Source: Tritrichomonas musculus (lineage: Eukaryota > Parabasalia > Tritrichomonadida > Tritrichomonadidae). From it: a stretch of 64,000 bases of DNA. Below are positions 11,388-21,218 of the stretch, one piece after another; position 1 is the first letter of the stretch; every line of letters begins with the position of its first letter. Under the pieces are notes generated by a model. That model did no database searches. It had not been told where the DNA came from and was given only the letters and a program-made list of their open reading frames with translations. Location: the NCBI GenBank assembly GCA_039105265.1, contig JAPFFF010000019.1, positions 1,024,501-1,088,500 of the forward strand, written 5' to 3'. A program made the position numbers and the translations under genes.

Positions 11388-12146
11388 TCATGATTGAAAT
11401 TGATTGAAGTATTCATCAATGAGTGTGTGTAATTGGTCTAAATGTCTTGTTTGAATTCTTATTGTACACATATTGATATCATAATCATCAGCTCCAAATG
11501 TTCGTTTAACAATATTCTTGATGTCTTTGTTTGGACTCATCGCAATAGGTAAATTGTCTTTGAAATACCATCTTTCTTCTTCATTACGGTAATGATTGAT
11601 GATTTGTCGAAAGTTGGACTTATGACGACGGACCAAATGAAGAATAACATTGTCATTATCATTTATTATTATTTCCTTCCAAATCAAATATTTATAATCA
11701 TATTCTCTATTGGCGGGAACCATTCGAGGACGTTGTTCATTGATTGTTTCAGTTAATTGTTTTCTTTCACGTTCAAAATGAGAATCAAGAAGCTTCATGA
11801 TATAATATGAATATTTACTTGAACTCCAGATTGCTACATGATTAACAAGAAGACGATGAACATAATAACCTCTTAAACCCATTTCAACATTTTGTCTATT
11901 TTGATACAAATTTTCCGAGGGGCATTTTTCTGCTTCTCGCATTTCATTTAATAATTCTTTAGTTGATTCATTTTCAAACCATTTATTTGCTCTTTTATTT
12001 GAATGACAAGCTGTTATGATTGACTGCATTTGATACATATCATCCTGTTTTGAATGAATGATTCTTAAATGTTGATTATATTGAATATATTCATAATCAT
12101 TATTGATGGCTTGAACTGTTGCTGTTTGGTTGTTAGTTGCTGACAT
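11388..12146 (-). CDS. KilA-N domain protein (element B)
   Basis: 252-residue protein. Residues of about 35-130 match the KilA-N DNA-binding layout known from large DNA viruses and phages: MYQMQSIITACHS, then an Asn/Lys-rich loop with W and a helix, RQNVEMGLRGYYVHRLLVNH and WSSSKYSYYIMKLLDSHF. The C-terminal 120 residues are mixed alpha/beta (YKYLIWKE.. VILHLVRRHKSN) like the C-terminal domains that accompany KilA-N in viruses, but I cannot name one. It is a likely DNA-binding regulator of the element. It lies upstream of the polymerase gene's end and next to the repeat-bearing spacer. The upstream TTTTTTATCAGCAATT resembles that before the gene at 22893. The element C relative is at 40192-40863. 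Confidence 0.75.
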   Translation of the reverse strand: MSATNNQTATVQAINNDYEYIQYNQHLRIIHSKQDDMYQMQSIITACHSNKRANKWFENESTKELLNEMREAEKCPSENLYQNRQNVEMGLRGYYVHRLLVNHVAIWSSSKYSYYIMKLLDSHFERERKQLTETINEQRPRMVPANREYDYKYLIWKEIIINDNDNVILHLVRRHKSNFRQIINHYRNEEERWYFKDNLPIAMSPNKDIKNIVKRTFGADDYDINMCTIRIQTRHLDQLHTLIDEYFNQFQS

Positions 12147-15100
12147 CGTAGCTGTTTGAATTGCTGATAAAAAATTGATTTAAAAATAAATCAATCAAAA
12201 ATAATTCAAATCATTTGATGATTTTTCGACTGGTAATATTCTACTACTCGTTTCATTTAATGATTTCATGGTCGGTGCGATTTTGCATAGACCACAATTC
12301 GTTTAATGATTCTCAATGAAATAATCCTTTGCAGTGAAACCATTGACATAAGGACAACAACAATGATTCGATAATACCAACATTTTTGTATGAGCTGCTG
12401 TTAAGGCATTTTTGATAACAGTTATTTTACTCATTTTATTGTTATTTAATTGAAGGTTTATGTTCTTTCCTTTCATTATTGTTTGTTTTTCAATGACATC
12501 TTTATAATCAGTTGATTTGATGTTGTTCTTCTTCAATGAAACACCTTTGAGCTTTAATGAAATTGTTTTGTCATCTGACCAAATTGTATAACACTTAGCG
12601 CACAAAGCAACTTGATTTGCTCCGAACTTTTCTACAAAACAACCGAGAATCTTTTTCTCATCATATACATCATTGATTGCTGGGTTTGGCATAAAGCTAT
12701 AAATGTGTTTGTCATAAAATGTTTTGTCTTTGATGACGTAATCAAACAACTGGTCAATCGGTTTATTCATATCACCAGCGATAGACATGTACAGACTGTC
12801 TGTATCGACCGAGTTGAAATGAATTTTATTCATGTCAATGCATTTGTATAGAAAGTCATAAAGGAAAGTCAAATACCAATATTTCGCATTGTCAAGTGTA
12901 AAGAATGATTCCTGAAGACATGTATTACATTTGAATGAATGAGGTTGTGATTGTATCAAATAACAATCATTTGACAATTTACATCCATTGCGATAAGTAT
13001 CGGATGCTATCAATTGAAAGGCTTTATTTTTATCAACAATTCTGACTTTGTTGAAGTTCTCTGAATTCATTCCGTCATATCCGTAAGAACCATTCATGCT
13101 AATCTTGTAAAACTTTTCGTTTCCGTGTGTCTTTCCCGACAATATATCCTGACGCTTCTTCATAAACTCACAAACAAATTGATTGAATCCATCATGTGCC
13201 TCATATAAACTTAAGCTCTTAATGTCATCAACAATAAGTCCGTGGTCAATTAAAAACCATAAATAATAATTCGAGAACGTCATAAATGTACCACATGTAT
13301 CAAGAAGCATTGTCAGCTTTCTTGTTTCTTTATCTGCTGAATTCAGTTTATTGTCTTTCATATATTTGTACATATAGCTTCCAATCGTTTGTTCATCATT
13401 CATTATATTGATGTTTCTGAACACAGGAGGGAAATTAATCAAATCATTAATTTTATTCTTCGGACATCTCAATTTAACTTCAGCTTTGAATATAAACTCA
13501 GGGTTTGCATCAAATCGTTTCTTTGATTGAATGATATTCATTGCAGCATTGAGAACCTTTTCATTCTTGTTTCCTTGTTCATCATAAACATCAAATCGTT
13601 TTATAAATGAACCAGGCATGTACATGATTCCTCCGTGATAAGGATTAATTGAATGTTTTACTGAACTGAATGATGAGGGATACAATGAATTGAAATCAAT
13701 ACCAGCAACGTGTGAAACTATGTTAGTAGTGTCATAGCTAATGATTCTGTCATTAACGGCATCATATTTGAGTTTATTGATTAATGTTTTACCTCTGATG
13801 TTCACACGATGAAGTACATTCGATAAACCTCCCGTTATGTTCTCTCTCAAATTGTAGTATTCTTTTTCATCAGTTATGATTGTTGGCAGGTGATGGAGCT
13901 TGCAGAATTTTTTCAATTGTATTTTGGTTCTTGTTATCTTATCATCATCACGTTGTCGTAAACGATTACATTCAGCACAAGCCAACAAACAGTTATCAAT
14001 CTGATGTCCTTTGTTGTTATCTATTCGGTCAAGTGTCGGTTTGTTGGTATGAGTAAAGTGTTCACCACACAAATGACATTTACCTGTTTCATTTGATTCA
14101 TACAATTTCATGAAAGCATCAAAATCCTTTTCACTAACACATTTTGATAAATCCCTTTTATTTTCTTTCGTCTGGTTATGTTTTTCATCTTGCTTTCGAT
14201 AGTTATCACATTTATTAATCCACCATTTCATTGTTGGTTTGAATGTGTTTGATTTGTTTATGATTTCATAGTCGTTCTTCGGGTTGAAATCTTTGTAAGC
14301 GAGAGCATATTTGATACATGATGCGTTCTTTGACAATGAAAGATTGCTAATCAAATCAACTTTATATTCAGCATTCATTTGAATAAGGTTGTCAATCGGT
14401 TTAATCATCATCTCAACATCATTATCATTGTATGACAACAAGTAATCCCAACGAGTTGCAAACCTCTTTGAATCTATCAAATACTCTTCATAATCTGCTT
14501 TCGTTAATGGATTCTTTTGATTGAGATAACTGTAGAAGTCTTCATATTTGAATGTTTCACTCTTTGACAACACTTCATTATAATTTTCATTGTTGATTGC
14601 TTCATAAGGAAAGACACCTTTCGAACTGTTAGATATACCGCCAAAATCAATTCCAAACTGTTTGAGTGTTCCTCCAGCAACAAATGCTTGTGCGTCAATG
14701 AATCGTAATCGAATAGGATACTTTGATGATTTCAATATGAATTGTTTCAATGATGTAGCTGTTCCAATCATTCCGCTATCGATTGACCAATGGTTTTTAA
14801 TCAATTGCTCTTTGAATAAGTTTGAATCAAATCGTGATGAATTAAAACCGAACACTGTTATTGTTTTCAATGATGTATCTATTTTATTGAGTTCTTCTTC
14901 CGATTTATCTTTAATGAATGATTGTAAATGATTCAACTTATCAACATACACATCACAGCCAACAACAAATAACCAGTCAATCCATTTGGCAATGAATTTA
15001 TTTGTTCGTATATCAAAGTTCTTTGTTATCAAACCTTTATCAAGTTTCACACATGATGAAACACTCAAAGGAATCAATCGAGAATTGATAACTGATTTAT

Positions 15101-15584
15101 CACTGACTTTCTTTTCAATCTTTTGTTCCATTGTTTCAAAATCATAAGTGATATAATGAATTGTTGGCTTCCATTCAAGTTCATATGAAAGACAATACAA
15201 ATAAACAGGATTGTTTAAAATGTGTGGACAATATGGCAAAGCTTCTCGTGAAGGTATAAAATCTTTTTTGAATTTACCATCACATTTATCTACATGTCTG
15301 TTGAATCTGTCAATATTGTGATTTCCTTTGTGAATGTATGAACCGCAATGAGGACAAATATGAATATTTGTTAATGCTTCAGCATCGATGATGTACATTA
15401 TGTGAATTATCTTATCCTTTGAATACAACAGGGCTGAAAACGTTTTATTGTTATCGTCAGTGTTATGCCATTGTTCTTGAATATCATAAATATGTTTCTC
15501 TTTGTCATATTCATAAATGTTGACATTGATGTTATGATTCTTCGCTGATTCTTTCATTTCTTCAATCGTGATACCTTTAAACGA

Positions 15585-16205
15585 AGTAGTATACAAAAGG
15601 GGTGATTTAAGACCGGGGGGTCTTAAAACGCTTCGCTTCCCCCCTTTTATTTTGTACCACTTATCGTGGCACAAATACTATATAAGCAGAATTTCTGTGC
15701 CAATGTTACCTTTTTGTTACCATACCTGATAAATATTACGTATAATAAATAAATATTACATAAAATGCTTATATCATCAATGCGAATCACAAGTGAATAT
15801 CATTAATATATATCGAATAAAGAATTGAAATTTTGAGGTGTCAATACATATTATGACTATTTTAGACCTATTATACTTAAGAAGCATAAATACAACCATA
15901 ATTTATGACCTAACCAACCTAAAATCACCACAATCACGATTCTCTGCCCCGACGGGCTTCGAATTAGCACCATATTTATCACTCATTTAGCACTTTCATA
16001 ACTGTCTTCACTTTTTGATTTGTTATACGAGACCCTCTATTGCGCATAATAAATTGATTTTTTAATGTAAAATATGTCTATTTTAATGTTATTTTGGTTA
16101 AAATTTTGTGTCTGCAGACATAGTTTTTGAACCTTTTATGATAGATTTACATAAGCCACAAACAGAGTTTGGGTCTGCAAAGCAGCCAAAGTTTGCCATA
16201 AAATT
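15585..16205. repeat. left terminal inverted repeat of the mini-Maverick
   Basis: About 620 bases matching the reverse complement of 17110-17735. Near the tip it has a perfect hairpin (AAGACC..GGTCTT) followed by a C-rich run; the inner end falls near the shared ATAAAATTTTTAT. Confidence 0.9.
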
Positions 16206-16353
16206 TTTATAGAAGATTAAAAAAATATATTTGGAACTATATCTAATTATATCAAACCATATGAATTATTTTGAAACTATATAAATATTTTTCCATATTA
16301 TAATATAACATTTATGTAAGTATTACAGATATAATATTTTTTTGGAACAATAA

Positions 16354-16866
16354 ATGACTTACAACAACAAGGCCTTATCACAAGCAAAGCTTGGGTCTCT
16401 GAAAGAGCCGCAGGCAAATATAGTGGATTATTCGAATAGCGACAGTTTAGAGGATACCACAACGGAACCTTCGCTGACAAAAACCGAAGAGCAGCCAGCT
16501 TTGCTGGAGTCTGCTATGCAGCCAATAGATAGAAAAAAATACAACGAAATGATAAACAAAGAAAACAAAAGAAAAAATAAATGGAATGCATACATGAGAA
16601 ACTATAACGCTAGAAAGAAAAGAGAACACGAGGAGCAATTGAATAAAATAGTTATATGCTTTAATAACATCTATAAATCATACCATAAAGATGTGCTTTT
16701 GAATGTTCTTCGTTCTATAATCACAACTTATACAACCATAATTAATAATAACATTAATCGTATACCTGATAACATCATTGAAAATATTAATAATGTTTAT
16801 ACATCAAATGATATCTTAAAATATATCAATTATTTAAATGAAATAGTAAAAGAATTATTATATTAA
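16354..16866 (+). CDS. mini-Maverick protein 1, basic and helical
   Basis: 170 residues; no named family recognised. The N-terminal 60 residues are polar and acidic (disordered). The middle (about 60-100) is Lys/Arg/Asn-rich (KENKRKNKWNAYMRNYNARK), and the C-terminal 70 residues are predicted helical with many Ile and Asn. The basic stretch resembles nuclear-localising or DNA-binding tails. The start at 16354 lies about 14 bases after AATATTTTTTTG, the same type of upstream motif as in the large elements. It converges with protein 2 (7-base gap). It could bind the element ends or a partner integrase; that is inference only. Confidence 0.6.
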   Translation: MTYNNKALSQAKLGSLKEPQANIVDYSNSDSLEDTTTEPSLTKTEEQPALLESAMQPIDRKKYNEMINKENKRKNKWNAYMRNYNARKKREHEEQLNKIVICFNNIYKSYHKDVLLNVLRSIITTYTTIINNNINRIPDNIIENINNVYTSNDILKYINYLNEIVKELLY

Positions 16867-16873
16867 GTATGTT

Positions 16874-17050
16874 TTATTTTTTTATTCCTGTCATTAATAC
16901 CTTTGATAGCATCACTGGCTCTGGCTTTGCATCATAATTATCTATATTACTATCATATTTATTGTATTCTGCTTGTGTTTTAATATCAATTATTAATTCA
17001 CATAATTGTTCATAAGTTGAATCGCAAATATTTTTTTCATTTTGTGCCAT
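16874..17050 (-). CDS. mini-Maverick protein 2, small
   Basis: 58-residue protein (MAQNEKNICDSTYEQL..). A longer reading with an upstream Met at 17212 runs into the terminal repeat and lacks any upstream motif. The start at 17050 follows TTTTTATTTTTATATTAAA directly, so it is preferred. Predicted one amphipathic helix (YEQLCELIIDIKTQAEY) and a Pro-containing tail. No family recognised. Confidence 0.5.
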   Translation of the reverse strand: MAQNEKNICDSTYEQLCELIIDIKTQAEYNKYDSNIDNYDAKPEPVMLSKVLMTGIKK

Positions 17051-17109
17051 TTTAATATAAAAATAAAAATGATACCTTTTGATTTTAAAATTGTGCCATA
17101 TTATCGAGA

Positions 17110-17735
17110 ATAAAAATTTTATGGCAAACTTTGGCTGCTTTGCAGACCCAAACTCTGTTTGTGGCTTATGTAAATCTATCATAAAAGGTTCAAAAACTAT
17201 GTCTGCAGACACAAAATTTTAACCAAAATAACATTAAAATAGACATATTTTACATTAAAAAATCAATTTATTATGCGCAATAGAGGGTCTCGTATAACAA
17301 ATCAAAAAGTGAAGACAGTTATGAAAGTGCTAAATGAGTGATAAATATGGTGCTAATTCGAAGCCCGTCGGGGCAGAGAATCGTGATTGTGGTGATTTTA
17401 GGTTGGTTAGGTCATAAATTATGGTTGTATTTATGCTTCTTAAGTATAATAGGTCTAAAATAGTCATAATATGTATTGACACCTCAAAATTTCAATTCTT
17501 TATTCGATATATATTAATGATATTCACTTGTGATTCGCATTGATGATATAAGCATTTTATGTAATATTTATTTATTATACGTAATATTTATCAGGTATGG
17601 TAACAAAAAGGTAACATTGGCACAGAAATTCTGCTTATATAGTATTTGTGCCACGATAAGTGGTACAAAATAAAAGGGGGGAAGCGAAGCGTTTTAAGAC
17701 CCCCCGGTCTTAAATCACCCCTTTTGTATACTACT
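17110..17735. repeat. right terminal inverted repeat of the mini-Maverick
   Basis: Reverse complement of 15585-16205. It ends GTATACTACT at 17735, followed by the AACGA target duplication. Confidence 0.9.
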
Positions 17736-18603
17736 AACGAGTTGATGAATTGCTTTGCTTCTTTTGAAGGTTTCTTTGTATAACTCAAACCGTGTTCATC
17801 ACATAATATTTTCTTTGCTGCTGCGGTTCTGTCAGAGATTTTAAATGTTCGTGTTTCAATAAGTTGCTTATTCAAACAACAAGCAAGAAATCGATACCAA
17901 CACAAACAATCATCAACATTATCAATAATAATATATTTATTTTTGCCAAAGAATTCTGAAACCTCATCAATCTTACCCGTTATCTTAACAACTCGTGAAA
18001 TTGTAAACGATACAGACCAAACAATACATAATTTGATGTTTGAAGCCGTGGTTTCATATTCATGTATTTTTGATTCAATATACAGTTTAACTTTATCAAT
18101 ATCTTTACTCTCTCTGACGATTATCGGAATTGATGATTTATAATTCTTCCATTTGATTTCACTTGCCTCATATGTATATCTTTCGTTTTCATTCTTCGGT
18201 GGTATCTCAAATATACCAGTCAATTGAAAATATATTTTGAACGGTTTCACTTCTTGTTGAAATACAGTTTCAGTCAAATATTCATTGATGTCTTCAATTG
18301 ATGAAACTCCGTTTTTGTAATATATTTTAATCGGTTCTTTACTGTCTTCATCTAATCGTTCAACCTTTTCACTATCATTTGGGAATTGGTCGATAAAATG
18401 ACTGCATGCTTCAACTGCTTCATCAAAGTTCTCAGGTTCATTGATTATGAAATATGAATCATGTTTTGAATGAACACCTTTATAGCCAAACTTTTTGAGG
18501 TATTCAATTAATTCAGCATTTTCATTGTTGAATCGAATGTCTTCATATCGTTGAGGTTGTTTGTTTGTCTTTGGCGGTAATGGTCTCAATAATATATTTT
18601 CAG

Positions 18604-18991
18604 ATTAGATTAATTGAAGGGCTTTGTTGAGTGCATCATGAGCAATTTTGATGTTGTCCTCGATTTGTTGTTGTTTTAGTTTTTGTTCATCATCTTGTTC
18701 TTCTTCTTCAAATTGTTCCTCTTCCTCCTCTTCTTCTTGTTCTTCTGCTTCTTACTTCATTCTATTGACGAAATCATTTATTGTTGTATCATTGATTGAG
18801 TTGCCTTCATGTTCTCTAAAACCGTATGAATTCAAATAGTTTTCTAAGATTGATTGGAAGTGTTTAACATCATAATCACTAGGTTTAGATGTTGACAAGC
18901 GAGGTTTTAATTGAAGTTCATTATTGATATACCTGATTTGTTCAATAACAAATGATTTGGTATTTTTTTGATAGTAATAACGCGAACTCAT
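18604..18991 (-). pseudogene. helical and Glu-rich segment upstream of the B polymerase
   Basis: Coding-like sequence on the polymerase strand: an 80-residue helical part starting at 18991 (MSSRYYYQKN.. ILENYLNSYGFREH) and then a Glu/Gln-rich, coiled-coil-like stretch ending near 18604. By position it corresponds to the N-terminal helical region of the A and C polymerases, so it may be a part of the same gene or a separate small gene. It belongs to a broken element; confidence in its exact extent is low. Confidence 0.4.
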
Positions 18992-19083
18992 TTATGATAT
19001 AATTAAAAAATCAAATTATTTGAATTTTGAAAAAATGTTAAATCAAAAAATAAAAAATATTTCGAGTTTTTTATTTCATTGAA

Positions 19084-19422
19084 ATGTCTGAGTTAAGAGA
19101 AATAATAAAACACATTGAAGAAATACATAAATTACTTTTGATATTAGAATCAAAACAAGAAGTATGTGAAGAAGAAGAAACAAATACAGAAGCAAACCAT
19201 AAAAGAACGCGTTCAATATTCAATTCATCAAAGTTCTTGAACAAGGATGAACGTGAAAAAGTTTTAGAATTTTTGGATGATAAAGTAATGAATGATATAA
19301 ATAAGTTGCCAGGACATAAAAGGTGTTCATATACACAAAACTTATTGAAGGAAAAATTGAAGTTAAATGTATCATCATATATGATTAACAGATTATTGGC
19401 ATTTAAGAACAACAAAGAATAA
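19084..19422 (+). CDS. small coiled-coil and helical protein (element B)
   Basis: 112 residues. Residues 1-30 form a heptad-like helix (LREIIKHIEEIHKLLLILE), then an acidic linker, then a C-terminal helical domain of about 70 residues (FLNKDEREKVLEFLDDKV.. YTQNLLKEKLKLNVSSYMINRLL). The last part has the look of a helix-turn-helix (SYTQNLLKEKL then SSYMINRLLAF). It could be a DNA-binding regulator. First of five rightward genes that lead to the ATPase; no relatives elsewhere in the window. Confidence 0.6.
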   Translation: MSELREIIKHIEEIHKLLLILESKQEVCEEEETNTEANHKRTRSIFNSSKFLNKDEREKVLEFLDDKVMNDINKLPGHKRCSYTQNLLKEKLKLNVSSYMINRLLAFKNNKE

Positions 19423-19460
19423 AAATATCATTTAATTAATTTGTTTATTTTTGGTTTAAA

Positions 19461-19706
19461 ATGAATAGTGCAATTAAAGGTTTGAGTTGTGATACATCAG
19501 CTTTACACGCTCAGTTTCGAATAGTTAAAGACAAGATATTCAATGAATGTATGAATTCTGAAGATGATGCATTAAACGGAAAGTTTGATAAGATGATTCA
19601 CATATTGTCGATATATAAACAACTATTTAATGATATTGAATCAATCAAAATACAATTAAGAGCTATTGATGAACGTATCAAATCAGCTGAACAAATGACT
19701 TTGTAA
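19461..19706 (+). CDS. small coiled-coil protein (element B)
   Basis: 81 residues, predicted almost entirely helical, with hydrophobic positions spaced as in a coiled coil (FDKMIHILSIYKQLFNDIES.. IQLRAIDERI). The TTTATTTTTGG motif lies about 14 bases upstream of the start, supporting expression. It is spaced 38 bases after the preceding gene and 68 before the HNH gene. Function unknown. Confidence 0.6.
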   Translation: MNSAIKGLSCDTSALHAQFRIVKDKIFNECMNSEDDALNGKFDKMIHILSIYKQLFNDIESIKIQLRAIDERIKSAEQMTL

Positions 19707-19774
19707 ATGAATCATTGAATGAATCATCATTAGTATTGTTTTATTTTTGATTTTGATTTTTTATTTTCATTAAA

Positions 19775-20416
19775 ATGAGTCAACCAGTTGAACAAGCTAA
19801 CAATGAACCAGTTGCCGAATTTGTTCCATTGCTCAACTTTGAAGATGATTATAAAATATTGAATCAATATCCTTTCACTATTAGAAAGAAATCAAATCAT
19901 AAAGTTTTGAGTGAAAGTGTTAATAAGCTTAGTGGATATATAGATATTAGTTTGTATAGAAAAATATATAGAAAACATCGTTTAATTGCTCTTCAATTCT
20001 TACCGAATCCTGACCCAATTAACTTTGATGTCATTGACCATATCAATCATCAAAAAGATGATAATCATTTAATCAACCTCAGATGGTGTTCATCATCATC
20101 AAATCAATACAATAAATCAAATTTTAAAGGTGTTCAATATGAATTCGTTGATGATATACCTAATGATTCAATGATGATTGATTTTTATGAAACAAAGACT
20201 GCAAGAAGAGAATTTGAAGCAAACAAATACTATTATTATCATGATGAAACAAATAATGAAGATATATTTTATGGAAGAATCACTGATAATGTTTATAAAG
20301 TTCTTCATCATAATTTAGCATATTCAGGAAATGAATATGTCAATCTTCGTGATATCAATAATAAAGTAGTTGGTTTGATGATTAACAAATTCAAACATCA
20401 ACATGATTTGCTTTAA
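19775..20416 (+). CDS. NUMOD4/HNH endonuclease-like protein (element B, second copy)
   Basis: 213-residue paralogue of the protein at 10130-10759. N-terminal NUMOD4-like segment (FVPLLNFEDDYKI), HNH core VIDHINHQKDDNHLINLRWC and the same Tyr/Asp-rich C-terminal half (KYYYYHD, then VYKVLHHNL, ending KFKHQHDLL). The catalytic Asp-His pair and distal Asn are present. A TATTTTTG motif precedes it. Having two diverged copies in one element, one on each side of the polymerase gene, suggests duplication or two independent gains. Confidence 0.8.
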   Translation: MSQPVEQANNEPVAEFVPLLNFEDDYKILNQYPFTIRKKSNHKVLSESVNKLSGYIDISLYRKIYRKHRLIALQFLPNPDPINFDVIDHINHQKDDNHLINLRWCSSSSNQYNKSNFKGVQYEFVDDIPNDSMMIDFYETKTARREFEANKYYYYHDETNNEDIFYGRITDNVYKVLHHNLAYSGNEYVNLRDINNKVVGLMINKFKHQHDLL

Positions 20417-20470
20417 TTGAATCATTGAATGACTCATCATTAATGTTGTTTTATTTTTATTCAAACATTC

Positions 20471-21052
20471 ATGGCATTATCAAAAGCTCGTATATTAAGT
20501 AGTGAAAACGATGCATCTGTCAAAACAGAGCAGAACACAAACATTAATATAAACATCAAACCAAAGCAACCACAACCAGTTGATTATCCATCAGTTCAAC
20601 CATTACCACAATCATCTCAAGCCACAAATTTTACTATACCACAGATGAGTGGAACATCTCAATCAATACCTCAAACAAACAATCTTATTCGGGACCGAGG
20701 AATAATAGACTTAGGAAATGAACTTGATGAACTCGAAATCAAAAATAAATTCCTTGAAATGATTATTGAAATGTATGAGAATAATCCGTTGAGAATTAAT
20801 TCATATCTCATTTGTAAAAGTGATTTGTTGATGAATATGATTAAACTATTAACTCAAGCAGATAAAGTTGAACTAGTAATTGATGAATGTGAAGCTTCAT
20901 GCGGTTGTATTTCATCAAATACCAAAGAATTGATGAAGATATCAAAGATATTGATAACAAAAGACAATAAAACAGAAGAATTCAAGTATTGCTATAATAA
21001 TATTTATTCACAGTTCATCAAATACGGTATATCATTAAAGTTAACAATTTAA
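20471..21052 (+). CDS. conserved Maverick protein, ARILSSE family (element B copy)
   Basis: 193-residue relative of 147-800 and 41116-41808. N-terminal KARILSSENDASVKTEQ, a Pro/Gln-rich linker, the helix LGNELDELEIKNKFLEMIIE and the C-terminal domain with CEASCGC and the end SQFIKYGISLKL. In A and C this gene lies beside the basic gene and integrase; here it lies beside the ATPase, so its gene partners are not fixed. Preceded by TATTTTTATTC about 12 bases upstream. Function unknown. Confidence 0.75.
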   Translation: MALSKARILSSENDASVKTEQNTNININIKPKQPQPVDYPSVQPLPQSSQATNFTIPQMSGTSQSIPQTNNLIRDRGIIDLGNELDELEIKNKFLEMIIEMYENNPLRINSYLICKSDLLMNMIKLLTQADKVELVIDECEASCGCISSNTKELMKISKILITKDNKTEEFKYCYNNIYSQFIKYGISLKLTI

Positions 21053-21062
21053 AGACTAATAA

Positions 21063-21194
21063 ATGATATATGAAATATTAGTTGTTTCATTATTAACAGG
21101 TTTATTTTTAGTGAAGATTGTTGAAGTATCTTTAATGATGCCAGACAAAGAACCAGAACTCAGTGAAGAGATAAGAACAAAAATGTATTCATGA
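21063..21194 (+). CDS. single-pass membrane microprotein
   Basis: 43-residue frame starting 10 bases after the ARILSSE gene. Residues 3-19 are hydrophobic (YEILVVSLLTGLFLVKI), then a charged tail with PDKEPELSEEIRTK. The layout (short lumenal end, one membrane helix, acidic/basic tail) is that of small viral membrane proteins. The tight spacing between two real genes in the same direction supports it; no homologue is seen in the window, so it may also be chance. Confidence 0.5.
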   Translation: MIYEILVVSLLTGLFLVKIVEVSLMMPDKEPELSEEIRTKMYS

Positions 21195-21218
21195 AGAGCT
21201 TTAACGAAAACTAAAGAA

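Larger units (their letters stand above)
15585..17735. mobile_element. mini-Maverick: 2151-bp element with Maverick-like tips
   Basis: Bounded by long inverted repeats of about 620 bases that look identical by eye, and flanked by a 5-base target duplication (AACGA at 15580-15584 and 17736-17740). The tip AGTAGTATAC and the following AAAAGGGGTGATTTAAGACC with a hairpin GACC/GGTC closely match the element C terminus (ATATAAAAGAGGTGATTT, then a GACC/GGTC hairpin). It carries two small genes and no integrase or polymerase, so it would need an outside integrase: a non-autonomous Maverick relative. The matching repeats suggest a young insertion. It looks whole. Inserted in the B polymerase gene. 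Confidence 0.85.
12303..18600 (-). pseudogene. family B DNA polymerase with embedded HNH (element B), split by the mini-Maverick
   Basis: Polymerase gene of the same type as in element A, interrupted by the 2.15-kb mini-Maverick at 15585-17735. The part upstream of the insertion (17736-18600) holds the N-terminal conserved region (CLCWYRFLACCL, PLPPKTNKQPQRY). The larger part (12303-15584) holds the Cys-rich finger (CPHCGSYI), exonuclease motifs (TYDFETMEQ, GFNSSRFDSN, YNDNDVEMM), the HNH-like insert (CHLCGEHF..LDRIDNNKGH..CAECN), motif A DFNSLYPSS, motif B KISMNGSYGYDG and motif C VDTDSLYM. The HNH insert is conserved in A and B but absent from the C polymerase core. Treated as a broken fossil copy. 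Confidence 0.85.

Noticed and set aside
15585-17735. LTR retrotransposon
   Set aside because: End repeats are inverted, not direct, and there is no reverse transcriptase or gag-like frame.
18648-18839. Ser/Cys-rich plus-strand frame
   Set aside because: Complement of a Glu/Gln-rich stretch on the minus strand.
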